From JAIMBK01 sp040755975 (lineage in GTDB: Bacteria; Bacillota; Desulfotomaculia; Desulfotomaculales; Nap2-2B): DNA of 6,365 nt. Below are positions 1 through 4,627 of the stretch, piece after piece. The position numbers and the translations under genes are program-made. The notes beneath the pieces were generated by a model. That model had not been told where the DNA came from. It ran no database searches and saw nothing but the letters and a program-made list of their open reading frames with translations. Positions within the stretch are counted from its first letter, which is position 1. The number at the start of each line of letters is the position of its first letter. The stretch lies in assembly GCA_040755975.1 (NCBI GenBank), contig JBFLZY010000121.1, positions 1-6,365 of the forward strand, in the 5' to 3' direction.

Positions 1-7
1 TTTTGGC

Positions 8-883
8 TTGCGGAGCATGACGGGCTACGGCCGCGCCAGCGCGGCCGGCGCCGGAAAAAAGTTTACCGTGGAACTCAAGTCGGTGAATCACCGGTTTTGC
101 GAAGTGGTCGTCCGCCTGCCCAAAAATTTGCTGCCCATCGAAGACCGCGTCCGGGGGCAAATCCAAAGAGCGGTTTCCCGGGGGCGGATCGACTGTTACT
201 TTACCGTCGAAGAAGCCGGCCCGAAAAATGTGGCGGTGAAAGTTGACAAATCCCTTGTGGCGGCGTATTATAAGGCATTGAAAGAAATGTTGCAGGAGCT
301 GGAACTGGCGCCCGACGTGAAACTGGAGCACTTTTTAGCCTTGCCCGGGGTTTTTAGCGTCGAAGAGCCCGAAGAGAACGCCGAGGATTTCTGGCCGGCC
401 ATCGAACAAGCCCTGGCCGGGGCGCTGACGGCCCTGCTGGAGATGCGCGCAAGCGAGGGCGCAAGGCTGAAAACAGATGTCCAGAACCGGATCGACCGGA
501 TCGAGCAGTTAAACAAAGAAATCGAGGCCAGGGCGCCCCTGGTGGTGGAAGAATACCGCGCGCGCCTGCTGCAAAGGGTGCAGGAACTGGTCCCCGGCGT
601 GCCGATCGACCCGGTCCGCCTGGCCGGCGAGGTCGCCTTGTTTGCCGAACGTTCGAGCATCGCCGAAGAAATCGTGCGGATCTTCAGCCACCTCAACCAG
701 CTCCGGGCTGCCTGCGCGGAAGACGGGCCGGTGGGGAGAAAACTGGATTTCCTGGTTCAGGAAGTAAACCGGGAAATCAACACCATCGCGCACAAAGCCG
801 ATGACTTAAGAATCAGCCAGATTGTGGTGGAAGTGAAAAGCGAACTGGAAAAAATAAGGGAACAAGTTCAAAACGTGGAGTGA
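8..883 (+). CDS. yicC: YicC/YloC family protein (putative endoribonuclease)
   Basis: This is a 291-residue protein of the YicC family, the usual length for the family. Residues 4-10 are the signature MTGYGRA, followed by the E.KSVNHRF and VRLP motifs of the N-terminal YicC domain (about residues 4-155). The C-terminal DUF1732-type domain is unmistakable: GRKLDFL at 243-249, then VNREINT, and a KSELEKIREQVQN tail. Family members are reported to act as endoribonucleases (Escherichia coli YicC has been linked to sRNA turnover), and the B. subtilis homologue yloC sits just upstream of remA as here. The start is a TTG giving MRSMTGYG, matching the usual (I)RSMTGYG beginning; an ATG at 17 is the alternative. 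The Shine-Dalgarno would lie outside the window, so the start cannot be settled. Family assignment is firm; exact RNA substrate is unknown. Confidence 0.93.
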   Translation: MRSMTGYGRASAAGAGKKFTVELKSVNHRFCEVVVRLPKNLLPIEDRVRGQIQRAVSRGRIDCYFTVEEAGPKNVAVKVDKSLVAAYYKALKEMLQELELAPDVKLEHFLALPGVFSVEEPEENAEDFWPAIEQALAGALTALLEMRASEGARLKTDVQNRIDRIEQLNKEIEARAPLVVEEYRARLLQRVQELVPGVPIDPVRLAGEVALFAERSSIAEEIVRIFSHLNQLRAACAEDGPVGRKLDFLVQEVNREINTIAHKADDLRISQIVVEVKSELEKIREQVQNVE

Positions 884-888
884 AAAAC

Positions 889-894
889 GGGAGG
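889..894 (+). promoter_or_regulatory. Shine-Dalgarno for remA
   Basis: GGGAGG lies seven bases before the GTG at 902. It supports GTG as the initiation codon, which also gives the family's standard N-terminus. Confidence 0.7.
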
Positions 895-901
895 GAACGA
901 A

Positions 902-1192
902 GTGGATATCAAGCTAATCAACATCGGTTTTGGCAACATCGTTTCGGCCAACCGCATCATCGCCATCGTCAGCCCGGAGTCCGCCCCCATTAAACGGATC
1001 ATCAACGAAGCGCGCGACCGCGGGATGCTCATCGACGCCACCTACGGGCGCCGCACCCGGGCGGTCATCATTACGGACAGCGATCACGTCATTCTGTCGG
1101 CAGTGCAGCCGGAAACGGTTGCGCACCGCCTGGGGAACCTGGGGAGCAAGGAAGCGCCTCATCAGACGGCCGTGGAGGAAATGGCCAACTAG
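902..1192 (+). CDS. remA: RemA extracellular matrix regulatory protein (DUF370)
   Basis: This 96-residue protein begins MDIKLINIGFGN and carries the SAPIKRII, GMLIDAT and GRRTRAVII segments typical of RemA/YlzA (DUF370). In B. subtilis RemA is a DNA-binding activator of biofilm matrix operons and osmoprotection genes and assembles into rings that wrap DNA. The arginines implicated in DNA contact in that family (R18, and the R50-R51 pair) are all present here at the same positions. The start is GTG with a good Shine-Dalgarno; the gene follows yicC by 18 bp and precedes gmk by 2 bp, so it is co-transcribed and probably translationally coupled to gmk. The C-terminal tail after VAHRLGNL is variable in the family. 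Which genes it regulates in this organism cannot be read from this window. Confidence 0.95.
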   Translation: MDIKLINIGFGNIVSANRIIAIVSPESAPIKRIINEARDRGMLIDATYGRRTRAVIITDSDHVILSAVQPETVAHRLGNLGSKEAPHQTAVEEMAN

Positions 1193-1194
1193 CG

Positions 1195-1806
1195 ATGGCC
1201 GGGAAAGGCATCCTGGTTGTTTTGTCCGGGCCTTCCGGGGCAGGAAAAGGCACGGTCAGCCGGGTCTTGCTCCGGAGCTCGCCCGACATGCTGTTATCTG
1301 TTTCGGCGACGACCAGATTACCCCGGAACGGCGAAACGGACGGGGTAAATTATTATTTTATTTCCCGGGAAAAGTTTTCCCTGATGATCACGCGCGACGA
1401 ATTTTTGGAATGGGCCAGAGTGTACGACAACTGCTACGGCACTCCCCGCTTGCCGGTAGAAGAGGCTTTGGCCCGGGGAAAAGACGTCTTGCTGGAGATC
1501 GACGTTCAGGGAGGGCTGCAGGTAAAGCAAAAATTTCCGGAAGCGGTTTTAATTTTCCTTCTTCCCCCGTCCTGGGACGAACTGCGGTCCCGGCTGGTCA
1601 AGCGGGGAAGCGAACCGGCCGAAGAAGTGGCCAAACGGCTGCAGTGGGCGCGGCGTGAGCTGCAGTCCCTGTCTCTTTACGATTACGTGGTCGTCAACGA
1701 TCAGGTTGAACAGGCGGTTGAGCAAATCCGTTCGATCATCACGGCGGAAAAGTGTCGGACAGCGCGTTTTCAAGACCTTAAAATTTGGCGCGGGGGATCG
1801 CAATGA
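1195..1806 (+). CDS. gmk: guanylate kinase
   Basis: A 203-residue cytoplasmic guanylate kinase, which phosphorylates GMP (and dGMP) to GDP with ATP in guanine nucleotide synthesis and salvage. The P-loop is GPSGAGKGT at residues 12-20. The GMP-binding segment follows as SATTRLPR (37-44) and GETDG, with E72 and Y81 (in YGTP) at the positions known to contact the guanine nucleotide. The LLEIDVQGG strand (99-107) and the LPPSWDELRSRL lid region follow in order. Length is typical. There is no Shine-Dalgarno at normal distance (a GGAGG is 16 bases upstream), so translation probably depends on coupling to remA, whose stop is 2 bp before the ATG. Its own stop overlaps the rpoZ start. Confidence 0.97.
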   Translation: MAGKGILVVLSGPSGAGKGTVSRVLLRSSPDMLLSVSATTRLPRNGETDGVNYYFISREKFSLMITRDEFLEWARVYDNCYGTPRLPVEEALARGKDVLLEIDVQGGLQVKQKFPEAVLIFLLPPSWDELRSRLVKRGSEPAEEVAKRLQWARRELQSLSLYDYVVVNDQVEQAVEQIRSIITAEKCRTARFQDLKIWRGGSQ

Positions 1807-2003
1807 AGCAACCATCTCTGGACGAATTAATGAGAAGGGTCGATAGTCGTTATACGCTGGTTGTAATGGCTGCCAAACGCGCAAGGCTTTTAACCGAGGC
1901 GGGCGAAAACGAGGCCAACGGCAGCAAGCCCGTTACCAGGGCGCTGCGGGAAATAGCCAACGGCAAACTAAAATTCCGGCACACCAGGCAGGGGAGGAAG
2001 TAA
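1803..2003 (+). CDS. rpoZ: DNA-directed RNA polymerase omega subunit
   Basis: A 66-residue omega subunit, the small RNA polymerase component that helps beta-prime fold and assemble. It starts MKQPSLDELMRRVDSRYTLV and carries the diagnostic VMAAKRARLL and KPVTRALREIANGKL segments. The ATG shares an ATGA overlap with the gmk stop, and a GGGGG tract at 1792-1796 sits at suitable distance. A TTG 18 bases further upstream, at 1785, is also in frame but adds an atypical MARGIA prefix and was not chosen. gmk-rpoZ adjacency is conserved widely across bacteria. Confidence 0.96.
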   Translation: MKQPSLDELMRRVDSRYTLVVMAAKRARLLTEAGENEANGSKPVTRALREIANGKLKFRHTRQGRK

Positions 2004-2010
2004 GAAACAG

Positions 2011-2045
2011 TCGTCGGTCGTCGGTTGTCAGAAGTCAGCCGTCAG
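2011..2045. repeat. Five tandem heptamers nnGTCRG
   Basis: Five head-to-tail 7-bp units fill this stretch: TCGTCGG, TCGTCGG, TTGTCAG, AAGTCAG and CCGTCAG. All share the core GTC(A/G)G at positions 3-7 with the first two bases varying. It begins 7 bp after the rpoZ stop and lies in the gap before coaBC. It is not a multiple of three and is unlikely to be coding, although one in-frame TTG lies inside it. No function can be assigned from sequence. Confidence 0.85.
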
Positions 2046-2102
2046 AAGCAAAAAGCGCAAACGCCTCGTTGCCTGACGACGTTGACGGGCTGTTTTTTGG
2101 AA

Positions 2103-3308
2103 ATGTTCAAAGGGAAGTTAATTACTCTGGGCGTCACGGGGAGCATCGCCGCTTACAAGGCGGCGGAACTGGCCAGCCTGCTGGCCAAGGCGGGGGCGGA
2201 CGTGCACGTGGTCATGACGGCCGGCGCGCAAAAGTTCGTCGCCCCGGCCACCTTTGCCGCCCTCACCGGCAACCCCGTGCATACCGATATGTTTGCCGGT
2301 GCGGCCGGCGCCGGCGGTTCGCCGTTCCCCCACATCGAACTGGCGAAAGCGCACCTGCTGGTGGTGGCCCCGGCCACCGCCAATATTTTGGCCAAGGCGG
2401 CGCGCGGCGTGGCCGACGACTTGTTGAGCACGGCCATCCTGGCCGCCCGGGGCCCCGTTTTGTTCTGCCCGGCGATGAACGTCCACATGTACAGGAATCC
2501 GGCCACCAGGGCCAATATCGCCGTCCTCAGAGAATACGGCTACTGCGTCCTGGAGCCGGGGGCGGGCCGGCTGGCCTGCGGGGAAGAGGGGGAGGGCCGG
2601 CTCCCCGAGCCGGCGGAGATCGTGGCGGAGATCGCCCGGCTGCTGGGCGGCCCGGCAAAGGACCTGCAGGGGCTTTCCGTGCTGGTCACCGCCGGCGGCA
2701 CCCGCGAACCGCTCGACCCGGTGCGCTTTATTTCCAACCGCAGCTCGGGGAAGATGGGCTACGCCCTGGCCCGGGCCGCGGCGGCGCGGGGGGCGGACGT
2801 CACGCTGGTCTCCGCTCCCACCGCCCTGCCCGTTCCCGCGGGTGTCAGGGTTGTTCCGGCGGAAACGGCGCAGCAGATGTTTGCTGCGGTCCTGGAGCAC
2901 TTCCCGCAGGCGGATCTGGTCTTGAAGGCGGCCGCGGTGGCTGATTACCGGCCGGCCAGGCCGGCGGAGCAAAAGATTAAAAAGGAAGGGGAAACCCTGG
3001 TGCTCGAACTCACCAGGAACCCCGACATCCTGCTGGAGCTGGGCCGGTGTAAAAAACCGGGCCAGGTGCTGGTGGGCTTCGCCGCGGAAACGGAAAACCT
3101 GCTGGCCAACGCCCGCCGGAAACTGGCGGAGAAAAATGTGGACCTGCTCGTGGCCAACGACGTCACCCGGCCGGGGGCCGGCTTCGGCGCGGACACCAAC
3201 ATCGTCAAACTCATTTACCGCGACGGTAAAGTCGTCGACCTGCCCCTGCTGGAAAAAACGGTGCTGGCCGACCGCATCCTGGACGCGGCCCTGGCCCTGC
3301 GCGGGTGA
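2103..3308 (+). CDS. coaBC: Bifunctional phosphopantothenoylcysteine decarboxylase / phosphopantothenate-cysteine ligase
   Basis: A 401-residue fused CoaC-CoaB enzyme for two consecutive steps of coenzyme A synthesis: CoaB joins cysteine to 4'-phosphopantothenate and CoaC, an FMN enzyme, decarboxylates the product to 4'-phosphopantetheine. The N-terminal flavoprotein domain (about 1-185) shows GVTGSIAAYKA, the catalytic histidine H77 in PHIEL, APATAN, the PAMN motif at 123-126 and the active-site cysteine C159 in GRLACGEEGEGRLPE. The CoaB domain (about 190-401) shows VTAGGTREP, N212 followed by RSSGKMG, KAAAVADYRP, KIKK at 291-294, NPDIL and VGFAAETEN. The frame extends upstream to a TTG at 2025, but that extension is translated heptamer repeat. 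The ATG giving MFKGKLITLGVTGS fits the family, though its Shine-Dalgarno is weak. Confidence 0.96.
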   Translation: MFKGKLITLGVTGSIAAYKAAELASLLAKAGADVHVVMTAGAQKFVAPATFAALTGNPVHTDMFAGAAGAGGSPFPHIELAKAHLLVVAPATANILAKAARGVADDLLSTAILAARGPVLFCPAMNVHMYRNPATRANIAVLREYGYCVLEPGAGRLACGEEGEGRLPEPAEIVAEIARLLGGPAKDLQGLSVLVTAGGTREPLDPVRFISNRSSGKMGYALARAAAARGADVTLVSAPTALPVPAGVRVVPAETAQQMFAAVLEHFPQADLVLKAAAVADYRPARPAEQKIKKEGETLVLELTRNPDILLELGRCKKPGQVLVGFAAETENLLANARRKLAEKNVDLLVANDVTRPGAGFGADTNIVKLIYRDGKVVDLPLLEKTVLADRILDAALALRG

Positions 3309-3315
3309 AAAGTTA
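3307..3315. repeat. Left copy of 9-bp direct repeat GAAAAGTTA
   Basis: GAAAAGTTA overlaps the last two bases of the coaBC stop codon. An identical copy lies at 4578-4586 before priA. Together they bracket the block containing the TA module and the 121-aa gene. This may be chance in A-rich sequence. Confidence 0.45.
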
Positions 3316-3342
3316 TCTGGCGGAACGATAATAAAATGACCT

Positions 3343-3372
3343 TTGCTAGAAACGTTCATCAGACGTTATAAT
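3343..3372 (+). promoter_or_regulatory. Probable promoter of the toxin-antitoxin operon
   Basis: A perfect TATAAT at 3367-3372 is preceded by TTGCTA at 3343-3348 (four of six matches to the sigma-A -35) with an 18-bp spacer. It lies 31 bp before the antitoxin ATG, in the AT-rich gap after coaBC. This would let the module be expressed independently of the upstream operon. Confidence 0.65.
3351..3367. promoter_or_regulatory. Candidate operator: inverted repeat in promoter spacer
   Basis: AACGT (3351-3355) and ACGTT (3363-3367) form a perfect 5-bp inverted repeat with a 7-bp gap, placed between the -35 and -10 and touching the first base of the -10. Toxin-antitoxin operons are commonly repressed by their own antitoxin or complex at such sites, so an autoregulatory operator is the natural inference. 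The arms are short. Confidence 0.4.
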
Positions 3373-3403
3373 GGGGATAAATAAGGTAAGGCGGTGAGTT
3401 TTA

Positions 3404-3619
3404 ATGGCAGTAAATAGGGTCGACAGAATTTATGAGATGATCAAAGAACTGCCTTTGCACCTTCAAAAGGAATTGTATGAACGCTTAGGGGTAGAACTAA
3501 AAGAAGGAAAAAAGGGGGGAAAAGTATTAGGGGAATTAATCGGTATCGCGGGTGGCACGAAAAATAAAGGTTCACGTACATACAAGGAGGATTTATACGG
3601 TGGACCAAGGCCGCTCTAA
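3404..3619 (+). CDS. Putative antitoxin of a VapBC-type module
   Basis: A 71-residue small charged protein directly upstream of, and overlapping by 20 bp, a PIN-domain toxin. Visible features are an N-terminal helix-like stretch (RVDRIYEMIKELPLHLQKEL), a lysine/glutamate-rich middle, and a C-terminal GIAGG...S..YKEDLYGG segment. That tail resembles the GxxxGG...DLYG type seen at the C-terminus of many VapB-like antitoxins, which usually bind the toxin active site through their C-terminal part. No ribbon-helix-helix or AbrB motif is evident, so the class is not assigned and the DNA-binding role is unproven. GGTGAG at 3393-3398 is a Shine-Dalgarno five bases before the ATG. Codon use is AT-rich like the toxin and unlike coaBC. 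The antitoxin call rests mainly on position and size. Confidence 0.7.
   Translation: MAVNRVDRIYEMIKELPLHLQKELYERLGVELKEGKKGGKVLGELIGIAGGTKNKGSRTYKEDLYGGPRPL
3584..3590 (+). promoter_or_regulatory. Strong Shine-Dalgarno for the PIN toxin
   Basis: AAGGAGG, a near-perfect anti-16S match, lies nine bases before GTG 3600 and inside the antitoxin coding sequence. It decides the toxin start in favour of 3600 over the in-frame upstream GTG at 3552, which has no comparable site. Confidence 0.75.
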
Positions 3620-4025
3620 GGTTTTTATAGATTCAGGCGGTTTTATTGCCTTAGTTTATAAAGATGATCACGAGCATAAAAAAGCAGTTCAATACTACGC
3701 ATCCATTAAGGACGTAGCTTTATTTTACACGACAAATTTAGTAGTTGCCGAGACTTATACGTGGTTAAGATATCATACTTCTCATTCGGCGGCTGTTAAG
3801 TTTCTGGATGTCGTTGAAAGGGCTGCGGCAAGTAGTGAGTTGGTCGTAGTTCAAGCAGACATAACGATTGAAGAAAAAGCGAGGCGAATCCTACGAAAAT
3901 ATACTGACCAGACTTTTTCTTACACGGATGCAACAAGCTTTGTCGTTCTTGATTTGTTAAATATCAACGAAGTTTTGGGTTTCGATGCACACTTTTTTAT
4001 GTTTGGAAGAAATCTTAATCCGTAG
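3600..4025 (+). CDS. vapC: PIN-domain ribonuclease toxin, VapC family
   Basis: A 141-residue single-domain PIN protein, the usual size for VapC toxins, which are Mg2+-dependent endoribonucleases that cleave tRNA or rRNA and arrest growth until neutralised by their antitoxin. The four conserved acidic positions are all visible: D11 in VFIDSGGFIALV, E51 in VVAETY, D110 in SYTDATSF and D129 in GFDAHF. The toxin therefore looks catalytically intact. The start is GTG 3600 with a strong AAGGAGG site, and it overlaps the antitoxin gene by 20 bp, implying translational coupling and antitoxin-first synthesis. Codon use favours TTA, AAA and ATA, in contrast to flanking GC-rich genes, which suggests horizontal acquisition. 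The target RNA cannot be predicted. A stand-alone PIN nuclease is possible but less likely given the partner gene. Confidence 0.88.
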   Translation: MDQGRSKVFIDSGGFIALVYKDDHEHKKAVQYYASIKDVALFYTTNLVVAETYTWLRYHTSHSAAVKFLDVVERAAASSELVVVQADITIEEKARRILRKYTDQTFSYTDATSFVVLDLLNINEVLGFDAHFFMFGRNLNP

Positions 4026-4035
4026 CTTAATTTAT

Positions 4036-4068
4036 CCGGCCGGGGGTAACCGGTTTTTTTATTTTTTT
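4036..4068 (+). terminator. Probable intrinsic terminator after vapC
   Basis: CCGG at 4036-4039 can pair with CCGG at 4050-4053 across a 10-nt loop, followed at once by a run of seven Ts, one A and seven more Ts. The U-tract is excellent but the stem is short. The position 10 bp after the toxin stop supports termination of the TA transcript. Confidence 0.5.
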
Positions 4069-4117
4069 AGGGGTGATATCCGGAAGAGCATAATAATTGG
4101 AACAGGTACAAAGTGGT

Positions 4118-4150
4118 ATAGGTTATCATAATATGGTAATGAATACCTAT
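4118..4150 (+). promoter_or_regulatory. Two-part inverted repeat in the leader of the 121-aa gene
   Basis: ATAGGT (4118-4123) pairs with ACCTAT (4145-4150). Directly inside it, TATCAT (4124-4129) pairs with ATGGTA (4133-4138) with one G-U pair and a 3-nt loop, leaving ATGAAT as a 6-nt bulge on one side. It ends 17 bp before the start codon of the next gene. It could be an operator or an RNA leader structure. The surrounding 4069-4167 stretch holds no gene, and I see no convincing -35/-10 pair in it. Confidence 0.4.
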
Positions 4151-4167
4151 CCTGACGGGGTGTACTT

Positions 4168-4533
4168 ATGCCGCCGTTTGGTCCCGGTCCGCCGTCCCGG
4201 CCGTTTTACCAGCAGGTGGACGAATCGGAAATCCGGCTGGACGGCGTAAGCTTGAAATTGAACAGATCCACCACCCTGCGCCTGCCTTTTGAGGTGTCGC
4301 TGATCATCCCCAGGGCCGAGATTCGCCGCCGCTACTACGAAGGTGGACAACTGGTCAGGGAAGAAGAATACAAGTTAGACGGCATTACCCTCGTTCATTC
4401 CCCCCGCTTCCCGTCCCGCCGGCCCTTTCCGGGCGCAAAACCGGAATGGCCCTCTTTCCCCTCGCCTCCCGGCGGGCCGCCGCAAATAAGAATTGTCAGC
4501 CGCACCCGCCCCGAAGGAAAAAGCGCCGGATAA
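4168..4533 (+). CDS. Hypothetical protein, proline/arginine-rich, 121 aa
   Basis: I do not recognise this protein. It starts MPPFGPGPPSRPFYQ, has a central segment of alternating hydrophobic and charged residues (about 20-78: IRLDGVSLKL, FEVSLIIP, YYEGGQLVREEEYKLDGITLV) that looks beta-rich, and a low-complexity tail of P, R, S and G (about 80-121). There is no signal peptide, transmembrane segment, cysteine or known catalytic motif. GGGG at 4157-4160 lies seven bases before the ATG. Codon use is GC-rich like the host genes and unlike vapC, so it is probably resident rather than part of the TA insertion. The predicted positive charge could suit nucleic acid or protein binding, but that is speculation. 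A spurious frame is less likely given the RBS and protein-like core. Confidence 0.6.
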   Translation: MPPFGPGPPSRPFYQQVDESEIRLDGVSLKLNRSTTLRLPFEVSLIIPRAEIRRRYYEGGQLVREEEYKLDGITLVHSPRFPSRRPFPGAKPEWPSFPSPPGGPPQIRIVSRTRPEGKSAG

Positions 4534-4577
4534 GGAGGCAAAACTAAAAAATTGAAACCGGTTGCAAAGAAAAACCG

Positions 4578-4586
4578 GAAAAGTTA
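4578..4586. repeat. Right copy of 9-bp direct repeat GAAAAGTTA
   Basis: Identical to 3307-3315. It lies 35 bp before the proposed priA start, in an A-rich spacer otherwise without a gene. Confidence 0.45.
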
Positions 4587-4599
4587 AAATTAAGTGAGG

Positions 4600-4627
4600 A
4601 AATCAGTTGGGGGAAATCAGTTGGGGG
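4600..4627. repeat. Perfect 14-bp tandem duplication over the priA RBS and start
   Basis: The unit AAATCAGTTGGGGG occurs twice without a gap (4600-4613, 4614-4627). Each copy carries a GGGGG Shine-Dalgarno-like tract and a TTG. Because 14 is not a multiple of three, only the TTG in the second copy (4621) is in the priA frame. The G-tract of copy 1 is seven bases before TTG 4621; that of copy 2 is at similar distance from TTG 4636. Confidence 0.9.

Noticed and set aside
930..1658. 242-codon frame overlapping remA and gmk
   Set aside because: It is the shifted frame of two clearly identified genes and has low-complexity, arginine-rich composition.
2025..2102. N-terminal extension of coaBC starting at TTG 2025
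   Set aside because: The 26 added residues are translated heptamer repeat and spacer, match no family N-terminus, and the TTG has no good Shine-Dalgarno.
2118..3359. Long minus-strand open frame (413 codons) opposite coaBC
   Set aside because: High-GC coding sequence often leaves the opposite strand open. The translation is arginine/glycine/glutamine-rich with no family motif, while the plus frame has all CoaBC motifs.
3552..3599. Upstream GTG start for the PIN toxin
   Set aside because: It lies deep in the antitoxin gene without a ribosome-binding site, whereas GTG 3600 has AAGGAGG nine bases upstream and places the PIN aspartate near the N-terminus as usual.
4556..4578. Inverted repeat CCGGTT/AACCGG before priA as a terminator
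   Set aside because: On the plus strand it is followed by A-rich sequence, not Ts. A T-tract exists only for minus-strand reading, and no minus-strand gene ends there.
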